NCBI GenBank assembly: GCA_028571685.1
Contig: CM053166.1
Location: 62,830,111 to 62,894,110 of the forward strand
Direction: 5' to 3'
Length of the DNA: 64,000 nucleotides
Source of the DNA: Heterohyrax brucei
Taxonomy: Eukaryota > Chordata > Mammalia > Hyracoidea > Procaviidae
A program made the translations under genes and the position numbers. Each line of letters opens with the position of its first letter. The stretch's first letter is position 1. Below the pieces are notes generated by a model. That model did not search any database. It had not been told where the DNA came from and was given only the letters and a program-made list of their open reading frames with translations. Of the stretch, positions 44,400-55,767 are shown one piece after another.

Positions 44400-46779
44400 T
44401 GCTGCTGACTGATTTCACTCAGTATAATGTCTTTGAATTGATACCACGTTATGAGATGCTTCCTAAAATCATCATTGTTCTTAATCATTGCATGGTGTTC
44501 CATTGAGTATATATACCACAGTTTGTTTATCCATTCATCTGTTGTTGGGCATCTGGGTTGATTCTATCTTTTTACTATTGTTGACTGTGCTTCAGTAAAC
44601 ATTTTGTGCATTTATCTGTTCATGCGACAGCCTTTGATTCTGTAGGATATATTCTAAGCAGTGGGATTAGTGGATCAAATGGTATATCTATTTTGAGCTT
44701 TTTAAGGAAGCACAAAATAGCTTTCCAAAGAAGTTGTACCATTTTGCAATCCCACCAGCAGTGTAGGAGTGTTTCCATCTCTCCACAGCCTTTCCAGCAT
44801 TTGTTGTTCTGTTGAGGCGAGATGGTATCTCATTGTAGTTTGGATTTGGATTTCTCTAATAGCTAATGATTGTGAGCATCACCTCATGTGTTTTTTGGGT
44901 GCCTGGATGTCCTCTTTGGTGAAGTGCTTGTCCATCTCCTCCTCCCATTACTTAATTGGATTATTCTCCTTTTTCTTGTTGATATCTTGCAGTACCTTGT
45001 AGTTCACGGAGATCAGGTGTCGGTCCAACATGTACTTGTCAAATATTTTTTCCACTCTGTATGTATTCTTTTAACTCTTTTGATAAAGTCTCTGTATGAG
45101 CAAAAGTGTTTGATTCTCAGTAGTTCCCATTTATCTGTTTTCTATTGATTCTGCTTTGTTTGTCAGATCTTGAAGTCTGTCTAAGCTGTATATTAAAGCT
45201 TTCATTTCTGACTTTATTTGTTTCTTGCATGATCTTTATAGTTTTATGTCTGATATTTAGGTCTTTAATCCAATTTGAGTTAGTTTTTGTGTAAAGTGTG
45301 AGACATGGGTCTTGTTCCAATTTTTTGCAGAAGGATATCAAATTTTACTGGCATCATTTATTAAAGAGGCTCATTTTACCCTAGCTTACAATCTTTTGGC
45401 CTTTGTCGAATATCAAGTATTCATAAGAGGATGGTGGCATGTCTGGAGTCCAACTCTGTTCCACAGGTCTGTTTGTCTCTTTTTGTACCAAAACAGCCAC
45501 AGCCTGTTTTGACTACAGTGACAGTTTAATAGTTTTCAAGGTCGGGTTGTGGGAGGCCTCCCACCATGTTCCTTTTCTTCAGTAGTGCTTTACTTATCCA
45601 GGGTTTCTTCCTTTTCCAAACAAAGTTGGTGATTTGTTTCTCCATCTCATTAAAAAATAACACTGAAATTTGTATTGGGATTGTATTGTATGTGTAGATA
45701 GCGTTAGGTAAAAATAGACATTTTCACCATGTTGTCTTCCTGCCCATGATCAGGATAGATTTCTCCATTTTTCTATGTCTCTTTTGGTTTGTTACAGTAA
45801 GGTCTTGTAATTCTTTCTGTAAAGGTCTCTTATTTCTCTAGTTACATTTATTCCTAGATATTTTATCTTCTTGGGGGCTATGGTAAATGGCATTGATTTG
45901 GTAATTTTTTCTTTGATGATCTCTTTGTTGGTATAACAGAATCCTACTGGTTTACTTGTATTTATCTTATATCGTGATACTTTCCTGAACTCTTTTATTA
46001 GTTCCAATAGTTTACTTATGAATTATTTAGGCTTATCTGTGTATAGAATCATATCATCTGCAGAGATATTTCTAAATCTTCTTTGCTGATGAGGATTCCC
46101 TTTATTTCTTTGTCTTGTCTAGTTGCTCTCGCTAGAACCTGTAGTACAATGTGGAATAGAAGTGGTGAGAGTGGACATCTTTGTCTATTTCCCATTCGCA
46201 AGGGTAATTCTTTCTGTCTCCATTCAGGATGATACAGGCAGTTGGTTTTGCGTAGATGCCCTTTATTGCATTGAGGAATTTTCCCTCATTCTTATTTTGC
46301 TGAGAGTTTTTAGCATGAATGGGTGTTAGATTTTGTCAAATGCCTTTTCTATATCAACTGACAAAATCAGGTGGTTCTTATCTTTTGTATTATTTATGTG
46401 GTTGATCACATTAATTGTTTTTCTGATGCTGAACCAGCCTTTCATCCCAGGTATGACTCCAACTTTGTCATGATGTATTATTTTTTTGATATGCTGTTGA
46501 ATTCTATTGACAAGGATTTTCTTGAAGATTTTTGCATCTAGGTTCATGAGTGATATCAGTCTGTAATTTTCCCTTTTTTGTGGGATCTTTCCCTGGCTTT
46601 GATATCAGGGTTATGCTGGTTTCATAGAATGAATTTGGGAGTATTCCATGCCTTTCTATGCTGTGAAATAGTCTTAGTAGTATCGGAGTTAACTATTCCT
46701 TAAAAGTTTCATAGAAGTCTCCATTGAAGCCATCTGGGCCAAGACTTCTTTTGGATTACTTTTTGGATTACTTTTCAAT

Positions 46780-46785
46780 CTCTCT
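46780..46785. repeat. Solo-LTR target duplication, left (CTCTCT)
   Basis: CTCTCT here and at 47641-47646; the L1-G ORF2 order is continuous across one copy. Six bases is the class II (betaretrovirus-like) duplication length. Confidence 0.8.
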
Positions 46786-47640
46786 TGCCTGGAGCCAGCC
46801 CCGACACCTTTCTGGGTCCCGCATGGAGGGAGGGAGTGGCGTCGGTGGGAAAAGAATTAAGAGAGACAGGAAAGAGTTTTTTGGTTAAAGGCAGCCCGAC
46901 CAAGAGAGAGAGCTGTCTGTCTTTATTGTTTTTATAGATGAGGTGATGTCATTTTCATCCTATTTTCTTCATTATATAAACTATTGGTTAATAAGAAACT
47001 GACCCATCATTACTGGGCAACAAGAAACTGACCCCTCGTGGTCTTCTTTTTCTAGTTAATTGCCAGGACTTTTTGGATAATGGTCTGAGAGAGGTATTTA
47101 TGGTGATAAATGTCAGTGAACACAATGGTTTTATTCTTACCTCAAAGAGGAAGGCACAGGAGGGTAGACTCCTCAAAACCTCACCATTTGGCTGTCTCCA
47201 TTTGTTTCTCTAAGTTTTTATTTATATCTTCCTGTGTGGATAGTAAGTGTCTGCCATCCCCTAATCCAACCCAGCTGCCCTAAGAAAGATGTTTCTTTAG
47301 TGATAATTCATTTGCCATACCAATTATAATGGACTTGGAAGTTTATCTATCTTTCTGCTGTAGGGAGTGAGATGCTTGTGTAGCTTTAATGGCTGTGTGA
47401 AGAATTGCCCTTAGGAAGCCTTTCAAGGGTTTTTTCTATAAACCTGTGTTTGTGGAGAAAAGGGAGGGGAGACGCAATTAGGGGGAAGTCAGTGAGGCTG
47501 GGCAGGCCTCAGTGCTTTCAGGCATGCTGTATTGAAATCCATTCCTCCAATCTCTTTTCCTTAGAAATTCCTGGTCAGATTTTCCTAATATAATTTCATA
47601 AAACGAGGGGATTGTAAAGCCCCAGGGTCGGCTCTCCACA
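46786..47640 (-). mobile_element. Solo class II LTR (855 bp), minus strand
   Basis: TG...CA ends, with the sense strand starting TGTGGAGAGCCGACC at 47640. The sense strand resembles the internal fragment 43120-43476 of the ERV block by block. No internal retroviral sequence remains, so the provirus was reduced by LTR-LTR recombination. It interrupts the RT region of L1-G ORF2. Confidence 0.85.
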
Positions 47641-49332
47641 CTCTCTGTGATGGGTTTATTAAATTTTTCTACTTCTTACGATAATTTGGGTAGGTGATGG
47701 GAATCTAGAAATTTGTCCATTTCCTCTAGATTTTCAAATCTGTTTAAGTCTTTCATAGTATTCTGTTATGATACTTCTGATTTCAGTTGGATCTGTTATG
47801 ACATCTATCATCTCATTTATTTTTCTGGTTATTTGTTTCCCGTCCTGTTTTTCTTTTGTAAGTTTAGCCAACAGTTTATCACTTTTGTTGATCTTTTCAA
47901 AGAACCAGCTTGCGGTTTTGTTAATTTTTTTCAATTGCTCTTCTGTTCTCTAATTCATTTAGTTCTGCTCTAATCTTTATTATCTGTCTTCTTCTGGTGC
48001 CTGAGGGATTCTTCTGTTCCTCTCTACTTATTCAAGCTGTAGGGTTAATTCTTTAGTTTGGGTCCTTCCTTCCTTCTGGATGCATGCATTTATAGAGATA
48101 AAGTGACCTCTGAACACTGCTTTGGCTGTACCCCATAGGTTCTGATAGGCTCTGTTTCATTCTCATTTGAATCTATAAATATATTTATTTCATCCTTGAT
48201 TTCTTCTGTAACCCATAGCTTTTTGAGCAAGGTGTTATTTAGTTTCCATGAGTTCAAATTTGTACCTATGTTTTTTTTCTGCTACCAATTTTGACTTTTA
48301 TGGCTTTGTTGTCCAAGAAGGTACTTTGCAATAATTCAATGATTTGGATTTTGTTGAGATTGGATTTATGGCCTAACATATGGTCTAGTCTAGAACATAT
48401 TCTATGTGTGCTAGAGAAGAAGGTGTAGTCATCTGTTGATGGATAGAAAGCGCCACAATAAGGTCTTCTGTGTCTTTATTGAGCTATTTTCTGGATGATC
48501 TGTCCATTACTGAAAGTTGAGTGTTGAAGTCTCTAACTATTATTGTGGAGTGATCTATCTCATTTTTCAGTGCGGCCATTGTTTGTTTGATGTATTTAGA
48601 TGCTCTGGTTTTGGGTGCATAATTATTTAATATTGTTAAGTTCTGCTTATATATTAATCCTTTCAGTGATAAACAGTGACCATCCTTGTCCATGATGGTG
48701 GATTTTACATTAAAGTCTATTTTATCTGAGATTGGTATTGTCACACCTGCTCTTCTTCGTATACTGTTAGCTTGGTATATATTATTTCATACTTTGAATT
48801 TTTCATATCTTTAAGTCTATGGTGTGTTTCATGTAAGCAACATAAAAACAGAGTATGTCTCTTGATCCAGAATGTCACTCACTGTCTCTTTATTGGAATG
48901 TTAAGTCCTTTTACATTCAGTGTAATTACTGCTAGGTATGCATTTAGTGCTATCATTTTGATATATTCATTTTTGTGTTGATGTTTTCTATATTGCTGTT
49001 AATATTCTGCATTGAGGCACTCTTCTTTATGGGTTGGCTTTCTATCTTTTTCAGTGTTGGTTTTGTGTTTGTTGAGACTCCTGTATTATTACATTTCTTG
49101 TTTTGATATGTTTCAAATTTAACTTCTGCTTATCTTTTCAATTTCTTCACCATCTGAAAGGACTATAACTACTGTAATATATACTTATTTTTAGTGTGAT
49201 GGTGTCATAGTTTTTGTGATATTAGCAATAGTTCCCTTCTTTTAATATTGCACCTGTGATTGAGTTTTGTGACTTCCCTAACTGAGTAGGATTATGGATG
49301 CTGTGTCCTGCATTGCCTCCTTAAATATAAAC

Positions 49333-50232
49333 TTAACGTTTTTTTTCTCTAAGCAAAGAGCTTCTTTTGGCAATTCTTGTGGTTTTGGTTTGGTTTTTAA
49401 AGTCTCTAAGATTCTGTTTATCTGTGAATGTCTTAATTTCACCTTCATATTTGAGAGACACTTTTGCAGGATATATAATTCTTGGTTGGAAATTTTCCTT
49501 CATCAAGGCTTTGAATGTGTCATATTTGTGCCTCCTTACCCACATTGTTTTGGCTGAGAAGTCAGATGAAAGCCCACAGGGGTTCCCTCTGAATGTTAAC
49601 TTTGCTTTGAGCCTCACTGCCTTCAAGAGCCTCCATTTATGTTTCATTTTATTAAGCTTGATTATAATAGGTCTTGGTGTCTTTCTTTGGGGGTCTAGTT
49701 CTGTGGTGTTTGATAAGCATCTGGGATATCTATGTTCCCTTCTTTCATAATTCCTGGGAAGTTTTCTATCAGCAGCTCAACAACAATACTCTGTGTTTTC
49801 AGTTATCCCTCCCAGTTCAGGAACTCCAGTTATTCATAGATTATTCCTCTTAATAGAGTCCCACATGTTTTTTTAATGTTTCTTATTTTTCCTTATTTCT
49901 TTTCTCTGATTTCTCCTCATAAATGCTAGTTGCAGTTGCTTTATCTTCAAAATCAGTAAGTCTGACTTCCATCTCCTAATTCTACTCTTTTGGCATTGAC
50001 TAAATTGTTTAATTCTGTAATTTTGTTATTGATCTGCTGGATTTGAGATCATTAACGGTCCATCAGTTCAAATAACTTGCTTAATTCTTCATTTCACTCT
50101 GCTGCATTTTGTTTAATCTCTAAGAGGGCTTTATATATAATTCTTTTTGTACTTGACTTCTAATCGTTTCAGAAAGCCTTCTTCATCTGGGAAGCTTTTT
50201 GATTCTTTATTTGGGGAGTTTTCCAGACCCAT
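49333..50232 (-). pseudogene. L1-G ORF1 remnant
   Basis: Minus-strand frame starting near 50232 and ending near 49333. The RRM/C-terminal part is best kept (49647-49333, with 'FQPRIIYPAKVSLKY'). The coiled-coil half (about 50150-49900) has stops and indels. Homologous along its length to ORF1 of L1-A. Confidence 0.75.
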
Positions 50233-51330
50233 GGTGGACTGTTTCTTTAAATGGTTAGGAATGGTTTGTTGCCTTCAGGCCATCTGGAGGCTTTTCAGTT
50301 TCTCTGGTGTTATCCCAACAGGAGCTTAGGTGTAGTTATGAGAAGGGAGTTTTTCACCAGCCGACTCTATGTTCTGTAGTGTCAGGCACCAGTAGACTCC
50401 CTGAGGTGGCAGGCTCCACCTTCTGGATGGCAAAGAGTCACTGGGGTGTAGTCAGCTGACATTTCGATGTGGGTCAGTGAACTGTAGAAGACATGCCACT
50501 TGGCCTCCCAGCAGTTATTTCTCCAGTCAGTGTTATTTTAAAAAGGTACTTTACCATTGTGGTGGGAGCTGTCCAACAGCTGCCAAAATCAGTCAGGCCC
50601 TCAGTTGTGGCAGAGTCCACCTTCTGGCTGACAACAGAAGCACCTCTCCATCCATCCCAAGATGCTATAACGTAGTTGAAAATAGGGAGGAGTCACAGTC
50701 TGCTGCCATTCTCAGCCAGGCCCCACCTGTAGCATAATACTGTCCTAAACACAGCCTTTCTGCTGTAAAACCGTTTTGTGGACTGGCACTGCTTCTCAGT
50801 TTGGGAATTAGCCCATGCTGAGACCTCTGGTTGAATAACTCTGCCTCCCAGCTGACCAAAATGGTATCTCATCTAAGCTGCCCTTTCCACCATGAAACAG
50901 CAGAATCTATGGCACAGCTCAGAAAAGAGAGGTTGGTTGGGCAGTGGTGCCCTTAGTCAGGAACAAGACATTCAAAATGTGGCTATCCTACTCACTTTCT
51001 CTCTACTGCACTGTAAGCTGTTTATTTTAGCACTGTGGTTTAGCTTATTTGCCAGCTCATGCCCAGCCTCCACCTCCCAGATAACAAAGAACGTGTCAGA
51101 AACTGCAGCCCTCCCATACATTGAGTCAGCTGAAGTAGGATTCAGAATGCACTGCCTCATGTTAGAGAGAAGTGGTTTCCCATAAAGTAGTCCAATCTGA
51201 CAACCCTATGCCATATCCTAGGGCTCCCTGAATGTCCAGAGTGCTCCATTCAATTATCATTCTAGGCCTTAGTTCTCAGATGGAATTGAGGAGACATGTG
51301 TCTAGTCCACCATCTTGGTACCAGCTTGAC
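50233..51330 (-). promoter_or_regulatory. L1-G 5'UTR
   Basis: Non-coding region upstream of ORF1 ending (at the L1 5' end) in a degraded 'ccaagatggtggac' motif near 51305-51318. It is less CpG-rich than the L1-A 5'UTR, as expected for an older copy. Internal repetition ('ggcagagtccaccttctggc' near 50600, 'ggcaggctccaccttctgga' near 50407) hints at monomers of about 200 bp here too. Confidence 0.6.
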
Positions 51331-51443
51331 TTTGCACTTTCTTAAAAAGTTATAAATAGAAATACTGTATGATCTAGCGATCCCATTGATTGGAATATAT
51401 CCTACAGAAATAAGGGCTGTCACAGAAAGAGATACAGGCACAC
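51331..51443 (+). mobile_element. Old L1 (outermost host), part 2
   Basis: Resumes at the L1-G target duplication and continues the ORF2 C-terminal region ('ccattgattggaatatatcc', 'tacagaaataagggctgtca'), then is interrupted by L1-H at about 51444. Confidence 0.75.
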
Positions 51444-52056
51444 AATTCAGCAGGAATGGATGCTCACCAGTGACCAAAAAGACAACCCAGAAGTTAGAGA
51501 GACCCACATGAGTGGGTGCCTACATCGACTCGGGACCGGAAGAACCAGATGGTGCCTGGCCACCACCAATGATAGCTGTGATGGATCTCACTAAGTTGAG
51601 TCTCACTGGTAACACAAGAATAAAAAGGGGTGCATCCTGAGATCTCCACTAAAGGACCTCAATTGATGGTCTAGCAGTTTCAGGGTTCCCCTGGGAGCAT
51701 GGTCCCTGGCCCTGATGCTGCCCCTGCCCATAAATCATAACGAAGGTCCACTCTTCGGACATGAATGGATTGGACTTGGCGATGCAGAGTGGCCATATAT
51801 TGGATGTACTTTATGGTTCTGTACATCTATAGGATATCATCCTGCTGACCTCTGGCTGGAGGAAGGAGAGTTGGTGGAGAGGAGGGGAAAGGAGACTGTT
51901 GGGAGGATGAGACATGTATGGAGCAGAGGGGAATAGTGTGCTGTCACCGGACAGGGAGAGCAGTGGAAGCTGCATATAGATGGGCACGTAAATTTATACG
52001 GGAATGTACATTTTCACTCAGTCATATTAAATAAATAAATAAATAAAAATAAAAAA
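51444..52056 (+). mobile_element. L1-H, 3'UTR-only L1 insertion, plus strand
   Basis: L1 3'UTR from 'aattcagcaggaatggatgc' to 'ttttcactcagtcatattaa' and an A-rich tail (52027-52056). Close in sequence to L1-A and L1-C. It lies between parts 2 and 3 of the old host L1. I found no clear target-site duplication. Confidence 0.82.
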
Positions 52057-52136
52057 TGTTTATTGCAGCACTGCTCACAGTGGCAAAAATATGAAATCAA
52101 CCTAGGTGCCCATCAACAGATGAATGGATAACTATA

Positions 52137-52179
<43 letters not shown>

Positions 52180-53329
52180 TATACACAACAGAACACTATT
52201 CAATGATTACAAAAAAATGAGGATTTTATGAAACATCTCATAACCTGGAATCAACTGGAAGACATTATACTAAGTGAAATCAGCTGCAAAAAGACAAATA
52301 TTATACGAGACTGCTATTATAAGGACTTAATAAAGGACTTATGCACACAAGAAGATACTCTTTGATGGCAAAAAGGGTGGGGAGAGAGGAAGAGGGATAT
52401 TCACAGATTAGATAGTCAATAGGAATATGGTTAGGTGAAGGGAATGATAGCATGCAGTAGAAGGCAGGTCACAATAACTGGACTACACCATAATCTAAAA
52501 GGTTTTCTAAATTCAACCCAACATTTCAAAGGACAGAGTAACAGGGACAGGGGTCCGGGGATCATGTTTTCAAGGGACATCAAGGTCAACTGACATAACA
52601 CATCTTTTTCTAAGAGAGTCTTCTGCATCCCATATTGGTGAATGGCATCTGGGGTCTTCAAAGCCAGCCAGCTGCCATCTGAGGAACATCAGTTGGTCCT
52701 AATCCACCTGGAACAGATGACAATTGAGAACATAAACACATGAAAAAAATAATGAGCCTAGGAGACAGAAGGACCCATATGACTGGAAGACTACATCAGC
52801 ACAAGACCAGAAGAACCAGATGGTGTCCTTCCACCACCAAAGACAGCCCTGACAGGGAACACAATAAAGAGTCCTTGGTGTAGCACAAGGAAAAGTGGTG
52901 TGCAGATCACAAACTCTATTAAAAGACCCAAATTGATGGTCTCACAGCCTTGGAGTTTCCCCTTAGAACATGGTTCCTAAACTTGCTGCTATCCAGACCT
53001 GAAACCAGTACTGAAGCCAACACTTCAGAAAAAGAATAGACTGGACTTGGAGACACAGAGTGATACATGTGGTGTGCGTACTTTATGGATTTCTTTTCCT
53101 CTCTTTCTCTCTCTCTCTATGAAGCTGTCCTATAGATTTCTTTCTAGAAGGGAGAGGAGACAGTGGAGAGGTGGGGACAAGTCTTGGTTAAATGGACACT
53201 GGAAGAAAACAGTGAAAAAAAGTGTGCTGTCACAGGGTCAGAAGAGCAGATAGAGTTGTAAAGAGGTACACAGGGAAGATGTACGTTGACTGTAAACTTT
53301 CACTTAATGACAATAAAAAATAATAACAG
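52057..53329 (+). mobile_element. Old L1 (outermost host), part 3
   Basis: Continues 'tgtttattgcagcactgctc', then the end of ORF2 (52110-52330) and a long diverged 3'UTR ending 'cacttaatgacaataaaaaa' near 53320. It contains a (TA)n run. Together with 37095-37416 and 51331-51443 this is one old element. Confidence 0.78.
52137..52184. repeat. (TA)n microsatellite
   Basis: About twenty TA units with one AC interruption, inside the old L1. Confidence 0.9.
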
Positions 53330-54436
53330 GGGACAGAGTCAAGATGGTGGATTAGACACATGTCTCCTTAATTCCTTCTAAAACCTAAAGCCTAGATTGA
53401 TAATTGAATGGGGCTTTCTGGACACCCAATGAGCCTTAGGACACAGCTTAGGACTGTCAGTTTGGACTACATGCCACTGAGTGGGAAACTTCCTCTCTCA
53501 CGCTGAGCTCCATTTATGCTGAAGGACTGGCTCGCGTGGAACAAAGGTACTGGTGTTTTCAATTTTTCTTTCCTTTTTGTTGGCTGGTAGGCAGGGGATG
53601 GACATGAACAAGCAGACATACTAAGCCAAAGTTTTGAAGTGAACAGCCTGGGATGCAATGGAGACACAGTATATGGAATAACCACATTTTGAGAGCCCAG
53701 TGGTGGACTGGGGCACCACAGCCCTTCTACACTCCCTTTTCAGAGCTCACCAATAGATTAGGCTCTTCCATGGCACAAGGGGTAGCTTTTCTGGGACACG
53801 ACGGAACTTGGCTTGGCTATCTTGTTCAGCTGGAAGGTGGATCTACCTAACTGGAGGCCTCAGCAGGGGCTAATTTCAAGGCACAGAAGTAGTGCCAGTC
53901 CAGGGAACACTTTTCCAGCAGAAAGGCTGTGTTTGGCACAGTGTTGCCTCATGGGTAGACCCCAGTGGGCAACGACACCAGCGCAGCAGCCTCTCCCTAC
54001 ATTGAAATACACCATAGTTTCTGGGTACAGCTGAAGAGATGCATCAAGGAGGGGCCTGCCACACCTAACAGCCTGACTGATTCTGGAAGTGCTCAGGTAG
54101 CTTTTAGCATTTTATAGTAAGACTGCCTGGAGAAATAACTGCTGTGCAGCCTGACTGCACCTCTTCCAGCCTTTATTGACCCACATGACAAGGTCAGTTG
54201 ATGGTTCCCCAGTGACTCCATAAGTAGGACAGTGTCCTTGCCAGCCAGGAGGCCCAGGCTGCCATCCCAGAAAGTCCAGAGACCAGTCACTAAAGTACAA
54301 AGAGGTAGCTAGTAACTGACTCTTTTCTCAGAACTACACCTCAGCTACTGTTAGGGCAACAGCAGGGAAACTAAACAGCCTCTAGGTGTCCCATAAGCAA
54401 CAAACCATCAGGAAGCATTTAAAGAAACATCTGACC

Positions 54437-55330
54437 ATGGTTCTAGAAAACTCCAAAAATAAACAATCAAAAAACTTCCCAGATAAAGAAGGCTTTCTGA
54501 AACTATTGGAGGTTGAGTACAAAAGAATTATATAGACAGCCCTCCTAGAAATTAATCAAAATGCAGCAGAACAAAATGAAAAATTAAGGAAGCTATTCGA
54601 ACTGATGTAACAATATTCTGAAATCTGTCAGATCAATAACAAAATTACAGAATTAGACAGTACAATTCAAGGCCAAAAGAGCAAAATTTACAAAGTGGAA
54701 ATTAGAGTGAGTGACCTTGAAGATAGTACTATTCACACCAGCATTTTTGAGGAGAAAAGAAATAAGAAAAATGATGAAGTATTAAGAAACATGTGGGACT
54801 CTATCAAGAGGAAAAATCTACAATTAATTGGAGTTCCTGAACAGGAAGGGATACCTGAAAACACAAAGAATATTGTTACCGAGTTGTTGACAGAAAACGT
54901 CCCTGAAAATATGAAAGAAGAGAACATGAATATCTAAGACATGTATCAAACACCACAATAAATAGATTCCAAAGGAAAGACAATAAGACATATTACAATC
55001 AAACTTAATAAAATGAAACATAAGGAGAAACTCTTAAAGGCAGTGAGACACAAACCAAAGCTAACATTCATAGGGAAGCCCTGTAAGCTTTAGTCTGACT
55101 TCTCAGAAGAAACGATGTTGACATGGAGGCAGCATGATGACACATTCAAAGTGTTGAAGGAGAAAAACTTTCAACCAAGAATTATATATCCTGCAAAACT
55201 GTCTTTGAAATATGAAGATGAAATTAAGACATTCACAGATAAACAGAAGCTTAGAGACTCTGTAAAAAACAAATAAAAACTAATAGAAATATTGAAAGAA
55301 GCTCTTTGCTTAGAAAAACAAAACCATTAA
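54437..55330 (+). pseudogene. L1-I ORF1 remnant
   Basis: ATG at 54437; a TAG near 54533 breaks the N-terminal part. An open stretch at 54695-54937 covers the end of the coiled coil and the start of the RRM ('NLQLIGVPEQEG'). The C-terminal domain ('FQPRIIYPAKLSLKYED') lies at about 55170-55215 in an interrupted frame. Ends near 55330. Confidence 0.78.
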
Positions 55331-55767
55331 GTATATATTTAAGGAGGCAATGCAGGACACAACACCCAGAAACCCACTCAGTTAGGGAAGGCACAAAATT
55401 CAATCACAGCTACAACATTAAAAGAAGGGAACCAGTGATCATATCGTGAAAACTAAGATACCATCACATTAAAAAGAAGGATATACTACACTAGTTATAG
55501 TCCTTTCTGGTGGAGACAAAGTTAGTAAGATATGCAGAAATTAAAATCGGGTTTAAACCCAGAATGTTCAGGGTGATCACAGGGATAGCAGCAAAGCATA
55601 GTAACAGTGCAATACAGGAGTCTCAAAACAAGAAATAAAAAATGTAATACAGGAGTCTCAACAAAATCAACACTGAAAAAGATGAAAAGCCAACCCATAA
55701 AGAAGAATGACCCAAAACAAAATATTAAGAGCAACACAGAAAAAGCAACACAAAAATATACATCAAA

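Larger units (their letters stand above)
38380..48956 (-). pseudogene. L1-G ORF2, heavily broken and split by the ERV and LTR
   Basis: On the minus strand it starts near 48956 (ATG-ATA-GCA, aligned with the ORF2 start of L1-A) and ends near 38380. Recognisable stretches: endonuclease (48744-48484), RT fingers/linker (47934-47734), RT palm (46547-46326), thumb (46007-45792) and C-terminal region (45341-45117, then 44850-44450). Many stops and frameshifts. The ERV sits about ten codons before the C-terminus and the solo LTR in the RT region. Confidence 0.82.
37417..51330 (-). mobile_element. L1-G, full-length old L1, minus strand, carrying an ERV and a solo LTR
   Basis: 3'UTR complement from 37417, ORF2, ORF1 and 5'UTR to 51330. 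After subtracting the ERV (with one TSD copy) and the solo LTR (with one TSD copy) the element is about 7.07 kb, matching the ~7.2 kb of L1-A. The flanking target duplication 'tttg(a)cactttctt' (37403-37416 and 51331-51343) differs by one indel. All frames carry many stops and indels, so it is older than L1-A. It inserted into an older plus-strand L1. Confidence 0.88.

Noticed and set aside
52137-52184. (TA)n run as a possible replication or regulatory site.
   Set aside because: Ordinary microsatellite inside an old L1.
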